Source of the DNA: an uncultured Bacteroidales bacterium
GTDB lineage: Bacteria > Bacteroidota > Bacteroidia > Bacteroidales > FEN-979
Assembly: GCA_903929315.1 (NCBI GenBank)
Contig: CAIYUC010000087.1
Coordinates: forward strand, 1-55,571
Length of the DNA: 55,571 nucleotides
Direction of reading: 5' to 3'
Below are positions 1-7,876 of the stretch, piece by piece. Position 1 is the stretch's first letter. Every line of letters starts with the position of its first letter. Made by a program: the position numbers and the translations under genes. A model generated the notes under the pieces. The model saw only the letters and a program-made list of their open reading frames with translations, had not been told where the DNA came from and ran no database searches.

Positions 1-90
1 ATGTCCAAAGGCCTTCTATACTTCAAAAGCTCATCCGACTATTTTATTTGCAATTTCGTTTTCTGTTATATTAACATCTTCATGGTTAGT
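1..90 (-). pseudogene. Degraded N-terminus of a GxxExxY-family protein, cut by the window edge
   Basis: Reading the minus strand from base 90 to base 1 gives NHEDVNITENEIANKIVG, stop, AFEV, stop, KAFGH. This resembles the N-terminus of GxxExxY proteins, where the two stops (TGA at 33-31 and TAG at 18-16) would replace a residue before AFEV and the His of the usual VHKALGPG stretch. No ATG precedes it in frame, so the start also seems lost. The family is small, widespread in environmental Bacteroidota and of unsettled function. Only about 30 codons are visible, so the call rests on one short match and could be coincidence. The rest would lie left of the window. Confidence 0.5.
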
Positions 91-160
91 TTAAAATTTA
101 AGAAATTTAAACAGTCTCTTAATCAAATATCTGAAACGAAAATCTCTTTGATATAACTAC

Positions 161-202
161 TTCACCCTTCACTCTTCACCCTTCACCCTTCACCCTTCAC
201 CC
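161..202. repeat. Tandem heptanucleotide array, 6 units, before the regulator gene
   Basis: Six head-to-tail 7-base units (TTCACCC, with one TTCACTC) end five bases before the ATG at 207. The array fills the place where a leader or ribosome-binding region would be. The same unit recurs at 768-795 and 2706-2796. I see no other gene or promoter motif in the stretch 91-160, which is AT-rich. Confidence 0.9.
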
Positions 203-206
203 TTTA

Positions 207-743
207 ATGCTAGAAGCCCTAATAACAAATAAAACCCGCCTGAGACTGCTTTTAAGGTTCTTCCTTAATGGTGATTCTTCATCCTATCTGAGGAACCTGG
301 AAACCGAGTTTGATGAATCCACCAATGCGATCCGGATCGAGCTGAACCGTTTCGAGGAAGCGGGTTTGCTTAAATCCTGCATGAAAGGCAACAGGAAAAT
401 TTTCCAGGCTAATCAGGGACATCCGCTTTACAATGACCTGCATAATATCCTTTTGAAATATGTCGGGCTCGATCAGGTCATTGATAAGATAGTACAGCGA
501 TTGGGGAATGTTAAAAAGGCGTATATAACCGGGGATCTTGCTTTCGGAAAAGATAGTAAAATCATTGATCTTGCTCTCATTGGGGTAGATATCAACCAGA
601 ATTACCTGAATAAGTTGATCACCAAAGTGGCAAAACTTATTAACAGGAAAATAAGGTGCCTGATTTTGTCCAATTTTGAGGAACAATCATATATGAAACA
701 ATATCCGGAAGCATTGTTAATCTGGACATTTAATGATAATTAA
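207..743 (+). CDS. Winged-helix regulator with a nucleotidyltransferase-like domain
   Basis: A 178-residue protein. Residues 1 to about 75 look like an ArsR/MarR-type winged helix: a helix-rich start, a recognition-helix-like segment (STNAIRIELNRFEEAGLL) and a basic wing (KGNRKIFQANQ). Residues about 95-178 resemble a MNT-type nucleotidyltransferase fold, with a degenerate GDLAFGKDSKIIDL in place of the GSxARG...SDIDL active site, so catalysis is unlikely. This two-domain arrangement is common as the first gene of Bacteroidota polysaccharide loci, and position supports a role as a local transcription regulator; that role is inference. The ATG at 207 comes straight after a heptamer array and has no Shine-Dalgarno sequence. 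Confidence 0.65.
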   Translation: MLEALITNKTRLRLLLRFFLNGDSSSYLRNLETEFDESTNAIRIELNRFEEAGLLKSCMKGNRKIFQANQGHPLYNDLHNILLKYVGLDQVIDKIVQRLGNVKKAYITGDLAFGKDSKIIDLALIGVDINQNYLNKLITKVAKLINRKIRCLILSNFEEQSYMKQYPEALLIWTFNDN

Positions 744-767
744 CCTTGTACTCGATACAATATTCTC

Positions 768-795
768 TTCACTCTTCACCCTTCACTCTTCACTA
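768..795. repeat. Tandem heptanucleotide array, 4 units, before gmd
   Basis: Four units (TTCACTC, TTCACCC, TTCACTC, TTCACTA) end 13 bases before the gmd ATG at 809. This is the same unit family as at 161-202 and inside fcl, again in the leader of a gene. Confidence 0.85.
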
Positions 796-808
796 ACCCC
801 TAATCACC

Positions 809-1861
809 ATGTCAAAAATCGCATTAATTTCAGGCATCACCGGCCAGGATGGCAGTTACCTTATCGAGCTCCTTCTTGAAAAAGGATATACTGTTCATGG
901 CATCATCAGGAGATCAAGCTCATTTAATACTTTCAGGATCGATCATCTGTATAATGATCCTGAAATTTTAAATAAAAGGATGTTTCTGCATTATGGAGAT
1001 CTTACCGACTCCAGCAACCTGAACCGGCTGATTGAGAAAACAAATCCCGATGAGATCTATAATCTTGGAGCCCAGTCGCATGTCCAGGTATCTTTCGAAG
1101 TTCCCGAATATTGCGCCGAAGTGGATGGTATTGGCACACTCCGGTTCCTGGATGCCATAAAGGAAACAGGTATTAAAACAAAATTTTACCAGGCAAGCAC
1201 ATCTGAACTCTTTGGACTTGTCCAGGAGGTACCTCAGACCGAAAAAACCGCTTTTTACCCCCGTAGTCCTTATGGCGTTGCAAAACTTTATGCATACTGG
1301 ATCACTGTCAATTACCGCGAAGCCTATAAATTGTTTGCCTGTAACGGGATCCTGTTCAACCATGAATCGGAACGGCGGGGAAAAACATTTGTAACAAGAA
1401 AGATCACAGTGGCTGCATCAAAGATCGTTTTGGGAATTCAGGAGCAATTATCCATTGGAAATCTTGATGCCAAACGCGACTGGGGTTATGCACCTGAATT
1501 TGTCGAAGGCATGTGGCGGATGCTCCAGGCCGATGAACCTGATGATTATATTCTGGCAACAAATGAAACCCATACTGTCAGGGAATTTATTGAAGAATCC
1601 TTCCGCGTTCTCGGTGAAGAAATAGTTTGGAAAGGAACTGGTATCGGTGAAACAGGAATCTTAAAATCAAACGGTAAAAGTGTCATTGGTATTGATCCAA
1701 GGTATTTTCGTCCCACTGAAGTTGATCTTCTGATCGGTGACTACTCAAAAGCCAGACAAAAACTCGGCTGGGAACCGAAAGTTAAATTCAGGGAGCTTGT
1801 CAGGATCATGGTGCTGGCAGATTTTGAAAAAGTTAAAAACAGGATCCACGAATTACACTAA
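809..1861 (+). CDS. gmd: GDP-mannose 4,6-dehydratase
   Basis: A 350-residue extended short-chain dehydrogenase of the family's usual length. It converts GDP-D-mannose to GDP-4-keto-6-deoxy-D-mannose in the cytoplasm, the first step to GDP-L-fucose. Visible signatures are the NADP-binding [10 protein letters not shown] (residues 9-18), [11 protein letters not shown], the STSELFG stretch carrying the catalytic Thr/Ser and Glu, and [10 protein letters not shown] with the Tyr and Lys of Yxxx[17 protein letters not shown] matches the usual NHESPRRGETFVTRKI with two substitutions (P to E, E to K). fcl, for the next step, lies 137 bases downstream. The 4-keto product could also feed a perosamine-type aminotransferase such as the one at 4324. 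Confidence 0.96.
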   Translation: MSKIALISGITGQDGSYLIELLLEKGYTVHGIIRRSSSFNTFRIDHLYNDPEILNKRMFLHYGDLTDSSNLNRLIEKTNPDEIYNLGAQSHVQVSFEVPEYCAEVDGIGTLRFLDAIKETGIKTKFYQASTSELFGLVQEVPQTEKTAFYPRSPYGVAKLYAYWITVNYREAYKLFACNGILFNHESERRGKTFVTRKITVAASKIVLGIQEQLSIGNLDAKRDWGYAPEFVEGMWRMLQADEPDDYILATNETHTVREFIEESFRVLGEEIVWKGTGIGETGILKSNGKSVIGIDPRYFRPTEVDLLIGDYSKARQKLGWEPKVKFRELVRIMVLADFEKVKNRIHELH

Positions 1862-1901
1862 TTTTTCTTAATCTATAAAAAAAATGAATTTAGCGGACTT
1901 C

Positions 1902-1953
1902 GCGTCTTGGCGTCTTGGCGGTAAAGACCTAAACCGCTAAGACGCTAAGACGC
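1902..1953. repeat. Long hairpin built from 8-base repeats between gmd and fcl
   Basis: The left arm (1902-1921) repeats GCGTCTTG and the right arm (1934-1953) repeats CGCTAAGA. They pair over 20 positions with two G-U pairs in the RNA form and a 12-base loop. It may be transcribed between gmd and fcl, with no U-run, so a simple terminator is unlikely. Similar GACGC-rich intergenic palindromes are common in environmental Bacteroidota. Confidence 0.75.
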
Positions 1954-1998
1954 TAAATATCGCAAATCAGTTCGTGTAATATGTAGACAAAAAATATT

Positions 1999-3180
1999 AT
2001 GGAACTATCTTCAAAAATATATATTGCTGGACACCTTGGGATGGTTGGTTCAGCAATCCTTCGACGCTTGAAGGAAAAAGGCTACTCTGATTTTGTCCTT
2101 CGTTCTTTAGACGAGCTTGACCTGCTGCGCCAGGCAGATGTTGAAAACTTCTTCGAAAAGGAACGTCCCGGATATGTCATAGATGCTGCAGCCAAAGTTG
2201 GTGGTATCCTCGCCAATAACACCTACCGGGCCCAGTTCATTTATGAGAATTTAATGATCCAGAATAACATCATACACGCCTCTTATAAGTATGGTGTAAA
2301 AAAGCTTTTATTCCTGGGTTCTTCCTGTATCTATCCGAAAAATGCCCCGCAACCCCTGAAAGAAGAGTACCTGCTAACCGGTGAGCTTGAACCAACAAAT
2401 GAACCTTATGCCATTGCTAAAATTGCCGGTATTAAGATGTGCGAAAGTTATTACAGGCAGTATGGCTGTAATTTCATTTCTGTTATGCCCACCAATCTTT
2501 ACGGGCCTAATGATAATTACAACCTCGAAACCTCGCATGTTCTCCCTGCCCTCATCCGTAAATTGCACCTGGGAAAATGCCTGGAAAACAATGATTGGAA
2601 TGCTCTTCGCAAAGATCTTCATAAACGCCCGATTGAAGGGATCGACGGAACCACCACCGAGGAACAAATCCTGCAAATCCTTTCAAAATATGGGATATCC
2701 CTTACTTCACCCTTCACTCTTCACCCTTCACCCTTCACCCCTCACCCTTCACCCTTCACTCCTCACTCTTCACCCTTCACTCTTCACTCATCACCCGTCA
2801 CGATTTCCCTCTGGGGCACCGGCCAGGTCTATCGTGAATTCATGCACGTCGATGATATGGCCTCCGCCTGTATCTTCGTGATGGAAAACATCAACGCCAG
2901 CGATCTGTATGAAAACCCGGCATCAGTCACCAGTCACCAATCACCAGTCACCTCTTTTCTGAACATCGGCACCGGCGAAGACCTCATGATAATAGAACTG
3001 GCCTCCATCGTCAAATCCATCACCGGTTTTAATGGTAATATCGTCTGGGACCCGACAAAACCGGACGGTACACTTAAGAAACTGCTCGATATTTCAAAAT
3101 TGGAACAATCGGGGTTTAAACCAGGGTATACCCTCGAAGAAGGGATAAAAATGGTTTATGCAGTATACGTGGAAGTATAA
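1999..3180 (+). CDS. fcl: GDP-L-fucose synthase with internal heptapeptide insertions
   Basis: A 393-residue epimerase/reductase that turns GDP-4-keto-6-deoxymannose into GDP-L-fucose, completing the Gmd pathway. The Rossmann motif is GHLGMVGSAI (11-20). Catalytic residues are Ser108/109 and Cys110 (GSSCIYP), Tyr137 and Lys141 (YAIAK), and His180 (SHVLP). The C-terminal substrate part has WGTGQVYREFMHVDDMA and LNIGTG. It is longer than usual because two simple-repeat segments are translated in frame: about residues 236-266, a degenerate FTLHPSP heptapeptide repeat, and about 309-318 (VTSHQSPVT). Both sit at loops between conserved blocks, so the enzyme may still fold. All catalytic residues precede the first array; a one-unit length change would shift the frame and remove the C-terminal substrate domain. 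Confidence 0.93.
   Translation: MELSSKIYIAGHLGMVGSAILRRLKEKGYSDFVLRSLDELDLLRQADVENFFEKERPGYVIDAAAKVGGILANNTYRAQFIYENLMIQNNIIHASYKYGVKKLLFLGSSCIYPKNAPQPLKEEYLLTGELEPTNEPYAIAKIAGIKMCESYYRQYGCNFISVMPTNLYGPNDNYNLETSHVLPALIRKLHLGKCLENNDWNALRKDLHKRPIEGIDGTTTEEQILQILSKYGISLTSPFTLHPSPFTPHPSPFTPHSSPFTLHSSPVTISLWGTGQVYREFMHVDDMASACIFVMENINASDLYENPASVTSHQSPVTSFLNIGTGEDLMIIELASIVKSITGFNGNIVWDPTKPDGTLKKLLDISKLEQSGFKPGYTLEEGIKMVYAVYVEV
2706..2796. repeat. Thirteen-unit heptanucleotide array inside fcl
   Basis: Thirteen consecutive 7-base units based on TTCACCC/TTCACTC, with a few CTCACCC, CTCACTC and one ATCACCC. Because 7 and 3 share no factor, three units encode one heptapeptide (FTLHPSP or FTPHSSP), and TTCACCC repeats contain no stop in any of the three forward frames. 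The array totals 91 bases. Confidence 0.95.
2925..2952. repeat. Second, four-unit heptanucleotide array inside fcl
   Basis: Four 7-base units (AGTCACC, AGTCACC, AATCACC, AGTCACC), related to the first array through the TCACC core. They are translated within the segment SVTSHQSPVTS just before the conserved LNIGTG block. Confidence 0.9.
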
Positions 3181-3259
3181 GGAGTGTTCTTTTTTGTAAC
3201 GGTTTCACCACTTCATCACACCATCCTTAATACATCTTTCAGTTTAAAATACCAACAGC

Positions 3260-4252
3260 ATGTCAATAACCAACAAAAAAGTTTTAATTACCGGCGCAGA
3301 TGGGTTTATCGGATCGCACCTGGCAGAAGCACTGGTTAAAGCCGGTTATAGTGTGAAAGCCCTGAGTTATTATAATTCCTTCAATTACTGGGGATGGCTC
3401 GAACAAGTTGACTGTAAGAATGAAATTGAAATCGTTTCCGGCGATATCAGGGATCCTGAGTTATGCAGGAAACTGACAAAAGATGCCGATGTCATTTATC
3501 ACCTGGCAGCACTCATCGCGATTCCTTATTCCTACGTTGCACCAGATTCCTACATCGAGACCAATGTAAAAGGTACCCTGAACTTATGCCAGGCTGCACT
3601 GGAGAATAAGATCGAAAAGTTCATCCATACTTCAACGAGTGAAGTATATGGTACTGCCAGATATGTACCTATCGACGAAAATCATCCCCTCCAGCCCCAG
3701 TCGCCATACAGCGCCAGTAAGATCGGGGCGGATGCCATTGCCATGAGCTTTTACCATTCATTCAACCTGCCGGTTGCAATCCTGCGTCCTTTTAATACGT
3801 ACGGCCCCCGTCAGTCGGCAAAAGCCATTATCCCGACCATCATCACGCAGATAGCCACTGGCAAAAAAAAGATCAACATCGGGAATGTAACCCCAACCCG
3901 TGATCTGACTTTTGTGAAAGATACATGCAGGGGATTTATCCAGGTTGCTGAATCAGATCTGACCATTGGTAAAGTCATCAACCTCGGATCAAATTCTGAG
4001 ATCAGCATCGGAGATCTGTTTAACAAGATAAAAGTGCTTATGAATTCAGACGTTGAACTGAAAATAGAGAATAAACGTACAAGACCTGAAAAATCAGAGG
4101 TGTTCAGGTTGTGGTGTGACAATACAAAGATTAAAGAACTTACAGGGTTTCAACCGGAATATACACTGGAAGAAGGTCTAAAAGAGACTATCGCATGGTT
4201 CTGTGAGAAAGATAACCTGAAAGGGTATAAGACGAATATTTATAATATTTAA
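3260..4252 (+). CDS. LegB-like NAD-dependent 4,6-dehydratase of nucleotide-GlcNAc
   Basis: A 330-residue extended SDR: GADGFIGSHLAEAL at the N-terminus, LSYYNSFNYWGWL, GDIRDPELCRK, LAALIAIPYSYVAPDSY, HTSTSEVYGTA and YSASK, all typical of the LegB subfamily (first step of legionaminic acid or bacillosamine-type sugar synthesis). The expected reaction is nucleotide-GlcNAc to nucleotide-2-acetamido-2,6-dideoxy-4-ketohexose. In the Campylobacter pathway LegB uses GDP-GlcNAc, while related enzymes use UDP-GlcNAc; the sequence does not decide. The aminotransferase at 4324 is 71 bases downstream, and a LegC-like aminotransferase lies at 14874. The subfamily call is good; the product is inferred. Confidence 0.82.
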   Translation: MSITNKKVLITGADGFIGSHLAEALVKAGYSVKALSYYNSFNYWGWLEQVDCKNEIEIVSGDIRDPELCRKLTKDADVIYHLAALIAIPYSYVAPDSYIETNVKGTLNLCQAALENKIEKFIHTSTSEVYGTARYVPIDENHPLQPQSPYSASKIGADAIAMSFYHSFNLPVAILRPFNTYGPRQSAKAIIPTIITQIATGKKKINIGNVTPTRDLTFVKDTCRGFIQVAESDLTIGKVINLGSNSEISIGDLFNKIKVLMNSDVELKIENKRTRPEKSEVFRLWCDNTKIKELTGFQPEYTLEEGLKETIAWFCEKDNLKGYKTNIYNI

Positions 4253-4323
4253 TTGGGTAATAAGAAAATGCGTGGTTTGAAGACATATAGTTACTATATG
4301 AATAATAATTAAACATAATTGCC

Positions 4324-5427
4324 ATGATAAATGTATTTGGTTCAAAAGTTGGTGCGGAAGAAATTGCACAAATTACAGAAAGTATCAACAACCAATGGAT
4401 GGGGATTGGGCCCAAGGTTAAGGAATTTGAGGAAAAGTTCAGAGACAGGCTGAGTTTGAAGAACTTTGCACTTTTAGACAGCGGCTCGAATGCATTGTAT
4501 CTTGCATGTACAGTTTTAAATCTGCCTAAGGGTTCTGAAATAATTGTACCCACATTCACCTGGGTTTCTTGTGCCCAGGCAGTTCTGCTTGCAGGACATA
4601 AACCTGTTTTGTGTGATGTTGACATTAACACGATGAATATTACTGTTGAAACGGTTACGCCTCATATTACCGAAAAAACAGGAGCCATTATGGTTGTGCA
4701 TTATGCCGGATTACCTGTTGACCTGGATCCTATCATTGCCTTGGGTTACCCGGTTATTGAAGATGCTGCACATGCCGTTGACTCCTGGTACAGGGGAAAA
4801 GCATGCGGCACTATCGGCACAGTAGGCATCTACAGTTTTGATGCTGTAAAAAACCTTGCGGTAGGAGAAGGTGGAGGAATCACTTCGCAAAACCAGGAAA
4901 TCTTCGATCATGCCAAGATACTGAGATATTGCGGTATCGGGAAATCGGGGTTTGAAGCATCGAAACATGGAAAGAAACGATGGTGGGAATATAATATTAT
5001 TTCACAATTCATCAAGATGAATCCATCGGATATTTCAGCCGGTATTGGTTTGGCACAGCTAAGTAAGTTGGATGATATGCAAAACTATCGCAAGCAAATC
5101 TGGGATATTTATCAGGCAGCATTTAAAGGGTATGATTGGATTAAAACACCGGAAGAAGCCTTACCGGGTGATAAACATTCGTATTTTACTTATGCAATCA
5201 GGGTTCCTAAACGCGATGAACTGGCGCACTATCTATTTGACAATGAAATTTATTCAACTTTACGCTACCACCCTTTGCATCTGAATAAATTGTATGAACA
5301 ATTGGATACCAAATTACCAAATGCCGAGCAATTAAATGAGGATGCCTTAAGTATTCCGTTGCACCCTAATCTCAAAATGAGCGAGGTTGAGTATATCATT
5401 GAAAAAATCAAGTCATTTTATCTGTAA
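4324..5427 (+). CDS. DegT/DnrJ/EryC1/StrS-family sugar aminotransferase
   Basis: A 367-residue PLP enzyme expected to put an amino group on a nucleotide-linked keto sugar. Signatures are the N-terminal INNQWMGIGPKVKEFEEKF, the phosphate-binding SGSNALYLA, the PLP-ring motif VIEDAAHAVDS, and FDAVKNLAVGEGGG with the internal aldimine Lys. Length is normal. It follows the LegB-like gene and precedes a cupin and a WbqC gene. The substrate could be the LegB product or the GDP-4-keto-6-deoxymannose from Gmd (perosamine-type); the sequence does not choose. This is one of three DegT-type proteins in the locus. Confidence 0.88.
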   Translation: MINVFGSKVGAEEIAQITESINNQWMGIGPKVKEFEEKFRDRLSLKNFALLDSGSNALYLACTVLNLPKGSEIIVPTFTWVSCAQAVLLAGHKPVLCDVDINTMNITVETVTPHITEKTGAIMVVHYAGLPVDLDPIIALGYPVIEDAAHAVDSWYRGKACGTIGTVGIYSFDAVKNLAVGEGGGITSQNQEIFDHAKILRYCGIGKSGFEASKHGKKRWWEYNIISQFIKMNPSDISAGIGLAQLSKLDDMQNYRKQIWDIYQAAFKGYDWIKTPEEALPGDKHSYFTYAIRVPKRDELAHYLFDNEIYSTLRYHPLHLNKLYEQLDTKLPNAEQLNEDALSIPLHPNLKMSEVEYIIEKIKSFYL

Positions 5428-5431
5428 TAAT

Positions 5432-5875
5432 ATGAATGCAATAAATTTAAAAAAAAATAAAAAATACATTACTAAGAACAGTTCGGGTAACCCAAACGGA
5501 TTTGTATTGCCTATTATAAATGTGCACGATCATTTTGTAGCCGACGAACAATGGCCAGAACAGGTTTATCTCACGGTAGCTTCTCCCAAAGAGATCAAAG
5601 GGCCTCATCTGCATCATAAAAGATGGGGGCTTTTTACCTGTATTAAAGGAAATATCAAGATCGTTGTCAGGATAGATGGGCAGTACCATGAGTATTTCTC
5701 AGGAGAAAACCATGAATTTCAAACGATCCAGGTGCCTGCCGGAATTCCTGCCGCTTTAGTAAATATAGGAAATGAGGATGCTTACATATTAAATATGCCC
5801 TCACCATCCTGGCAACCAGATGATTTAGATGAATGGGATGTCAGTTTTGACGACTATGAATTCCGGACTTCCTAA
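5432..5875 (+). CDS. Cupin-fold sugar isomerase/epimerase-like protein
   Basis: About 147 residues from the ATG at 5432, four bases after the preceding stop. The longer frame from 5387 would overlap the aminotransferase and lacks support. The core is a single cupin: KGPHLHHKRWGLFTCIKG supplies the metal or substrate His residues, then IDGQYHEYFSGEN and VPAGIPAALVNIGNEDAYILN, ending in PSPSWQPDDLDEWDVSFDDYEF. It resembles small RmlC-type 3,5-epimerase and 3,4-ketoisomerase relatives found in polysaccharide loci. The neighbours suggest action on a nucleotide-keto-sugar. The specific reaction is unknown. Confidence 0.7.
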   Translation: MNAINLKKNKKYITKNSSGNPNGFVLPIINVHDHFVADEQWPEQVYLTVASPKEIKGPHLHHKRWGLFTCIKGNIKIVVRIDGQYHEYFSGENHEFQTIQVPAGIPAALVNIGNEDAYILNMPSPSWQPDDLDEWDVSFDDYEFRTS

Positions 5876-5898
5876 AATACTGTATCCGTCATGATTTT

Positions 5899-6606
5899 AT
5901 GAAAGTTGCTATAAATCAACCGTTCACCTTCCCATATATAGGATTTTATCAGTTAGTTTCTGTGGTAGATAAGTTTATCTTCTATGATGATGTTACCTAT
6001 ATGAAGCAAAGCTGGATAAACAGGAATAGAATTTTGATCAATGGTAAAGATCATTTCTTTACAATCCAACTGGAAAACGCTTCCTCATTCAAGTTGATAT
6101 CCGATACCTGTATCCGGGATAATCCGGTAACCATTGAAAAAATGCTGAAGACTTTTCAACAAGCATATGCCAAGGCACCCTATGCTTCTCAAATTTTACC
6201 AATTATTGAAGACTGCCTAAAAGCCACACATAGTGAAAGAAGAATTTCAAAAATCGCCTATATCAGTATAAAGAGCGTTTGTGATTATTTAGGAATTAAA
6301 ACTGAATTTGAATTTTCATCCGATAAATATGCTCATACAAAAGGATTTGGAAGGAAGGAAAGATTATTTGAGATATTACGATTAAATAATGCAACCGATT
6401 ATGTCAATTTGCCGGGTGGCACGGGACTTTATTCCAAAGATGAATTTATTCGTCGTGGTTACAGATTACATTTTATTGATAGGGGTGATATTGTTTACAA
6501 ACAATTCAATAATGAATTTGTTCCCTGGCTTTCAATGATTGATGTGTTAATGTTTAATTCAGTAAAAGAAACAAAAGCCTTACTGGCTAAATGTACCCTT
6601 GTTTGA
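5899..6606 (+). CDS. WbqC-family protein
   Basis: A 235-residue protein with the WbqC N-terminus (INQPFTFPYIGFYQLVSVVDKFIFYDDVTYMKQSWINRN) followed by the family's conserved AYISIKSVCDYLGI and NLPGGTGLY blocks. WbqC proteins occur in O-antigen and capsule loci, and are proposed to act in amino-sugar or acyl-group modification; the biochemistry is poorly established. Its TGA overlaps the next ATG (TGATG at 6604-6608), indicating translational coupling. The last 132 bases are duplicated at 7952-8083. Confidence 0.85.
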   Translation: MKVAINQPFTFPYIGFYQLVSVVDKFIFYDDVTYMKQSWINRNRILINGKDHFFTIQLENASSFKLISDTCIRDNPVTIEKMLKTFQQAYAKAPYASQILPIIEDCLKATHSERRISKIAYISIKSVCDYLGIKTEFEFSSDKYAHTKGFGRKERLFEILRLNNATDYVNLPGGTGLYSKDEFIRRGYRLHFIDRGDIVYKQFNNEFVPWLSMIDVLMFNSVKETKALLAKCTLV

Positions 6607-6835
6607 TGGAAATCGGAGGATATTTTGAGTTGCAACTGCCGGAAAAGGAATCTTATTATCCCGATCTGATACCGCTTAATTCGGGAAGAAATTGCCTGGA
6701 ATACATACTACGGGCTGGTAGTTTTACTAAAATATTTTTACCCTGGTATATTTGTGAGGTCGTCCTTGAACCGATCCATGAACTCGGAATTAATGTTGAT
6801 TTCTACTCAATCAATGAAGATCTTACAATAAAAGA
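6475..6835. repeat. Copy A of a 361-bp direct duplication
   Basis: The segment covers the 3' end of the WbqC gene and the first 82 codons of the next frame. It aligns without gaps to 7952-8312, with scattered substitutions. Copy B continues into a full-length gene; copy A switches to sequence resembling the 3' end of fcl. Confidence 0.92.
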
Positions 6836-7007
6836 ACTGGACTCCATCGCCGGTTTCAGCGGAAACATCGTTTTGGGCTCGTCAAACCCAGACGGAATAC
6901 CTAAAGAGCTGCTTTATATTTCAAAATTAAAACAATCGGGTTTTAAACCAGGTTATACCCTCGAAGAAGGGATAAAGAGTGTTTATTCAGCCTACGCGGA
7001 ACGATAA
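6606..7007 (+). pseudogene. Chimeric ORF: start of a DegT-like gene fused to the tail of fcl
   Basis: The frame starts at 6606 (TGATG overlap with WbqC) and gives about 133 residues. Residues up to KEL match the start of the protein at 8083 (MEIGGYFELQLP, YYPDLIPLNSGR, LEYILRAGSFTKI, PWYICEV). From about base 6836 the sequence instead matches the last 55 codons of fcl: GNIV, PDG, ISKLKQSGFKPGYTLEEGIK, VYSAYAE. The join lies at a shared GAACTGG. It has neither a PLP lysine nor a Rossmann fold, so it is almost certainly a non-functional recombination product, although the frame is open and may be translated. Confidence 0.88.
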
Positions 7008-7090
7008 TAAGTGGAACGGTGAAAGGGTGAAATAATGGAAATCATATCTTATCAATACTTAGGAAAGAATTAATAAAAAACGACTTCGTC

Positions 7091-7122
7091 GCAAAGCATA
7101 AAACTAGCAAAGCATAAAACTA
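7091..7122. repeat. Two tandem 16-base repeats before the FkbM gene
   Basis: GCAAAGCATAAAACTA occurs twice head to tail and ends directly before the ATG-containing TAAATGATG at 7121. It forms the immediate leader of the methyltransferase gene. Confidence 0.9.
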
Positions 7123-7123
7123 A

Positions 7124-7873
7124 ATGATGATCAAAAAAAGAATTGTGAAAGATTTTATAAGGAAAGTGCTTCCTGAGCCATTAAGAATAATTATTAATAA
7201 AACTTTTGTAAAACCATTTAAAAAAAAATATAGAAGGTCATATGCACAATGTGGTGAGGATATGATCTTGGATGTAATAATCAGAAAACCAAAAGGTTTT
7301 TATATTGATATAGGTGCGAATAATCCCATCGAACAATCGAATACAATGTATTTTTATAAAAAAGGTTGGCGTGGAATAAATATAGATGCAACCCCGGGAA
7401 GTATGGCTTCATTTAACAGGTTGAGAAAACGGGATATTAATCTTGAAGTAGCCATTGCAAATGAAGAAAAGGAAATGACCTATTATTTATTTGAACCCAC
7501 TTTTCATAATACATTTGAAAAAAGATTTGCAGAAGTATATAAGGATAAACTGGTTGGTGAGAAATTTATCAAAACTACCAGGCTTTCAAAAGTTTTGGAT
7601 AAATATCTTGATAATGTTGAGATAGACTATATTACGGTTGATGCTGAAGGTTATGATTATGATATTTTAAAATCAAATGACTGGCAAAAATATCGACCAA
7701 AAGTTGTTGTAATTGAGTATATCACCTATTATACCAGTGAATTAGATCATATTACCAGGATCAGGCAATTTCTTGAATCTGTTGAATATAAATTATTCTG
7801 TAATTCACCTACAAATGCCTTCTTTATTGAAAATAAATTCTTCATTGAAAGATTCGGCAACGACCATGATTAA
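7124..7873 (+). CDS. FkbM-family SAM-dependent methyltransferase
   Basis: A 249-residue protein with the FkbM layout. A basic, possibly membrane-interacting N-terminus is followed by YAQCGEDMILD (about residue 40), the SAM-binding FYIDIGANNP, the acidic loop GINIDATPG, and the late motif DYITVDAEGYDYDILKS before the C-terminal strand VVVIEYI. Such enzymes O-methylate sugars in bacterial polysaccharides. The gene sits between the two halves of a 361-bp duplication and follows a fragment of fcl, so it seems to have entered the locus by recombination together with other DNA. It is AT-rich. The acceptor sugar is unknown. Confidence 0.88.
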   Translation: MMIKKRIVKDFIRKVLPEPLRIIINKTFVKPFKKKYRRSYAQCGEDMILDVIIRKPKGFYIDIGANNPIEQSNTMYFYKKGWRGINIDATPGSMASFNRLRKRDINLEVAIANEEKEMTYYLFEPTFHNTFEKRFAEVYKDKLVGEKFIKTTRLSKVLDKYLDNVEIDYITVDAEGYDYDILKSNDWQKYRPKVVVIEYITYYTSELDHITRIRQFLESVEYKLFCNSPTNAFFIENKFFIERFGNDHD

Positions 7874-7876
7874 AAT

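Noticed and set aside
161-2796. Heptamer arrays as a CRISPR array
   Set aside because: Units are contiguous 7-base repeats without spacers and no cas gene is present.
2381-2881. Second + frame ORF of 166 codons within fcl
   Set aside because: It is a shadow made long because the heptamer array has no stop in any forward frame.
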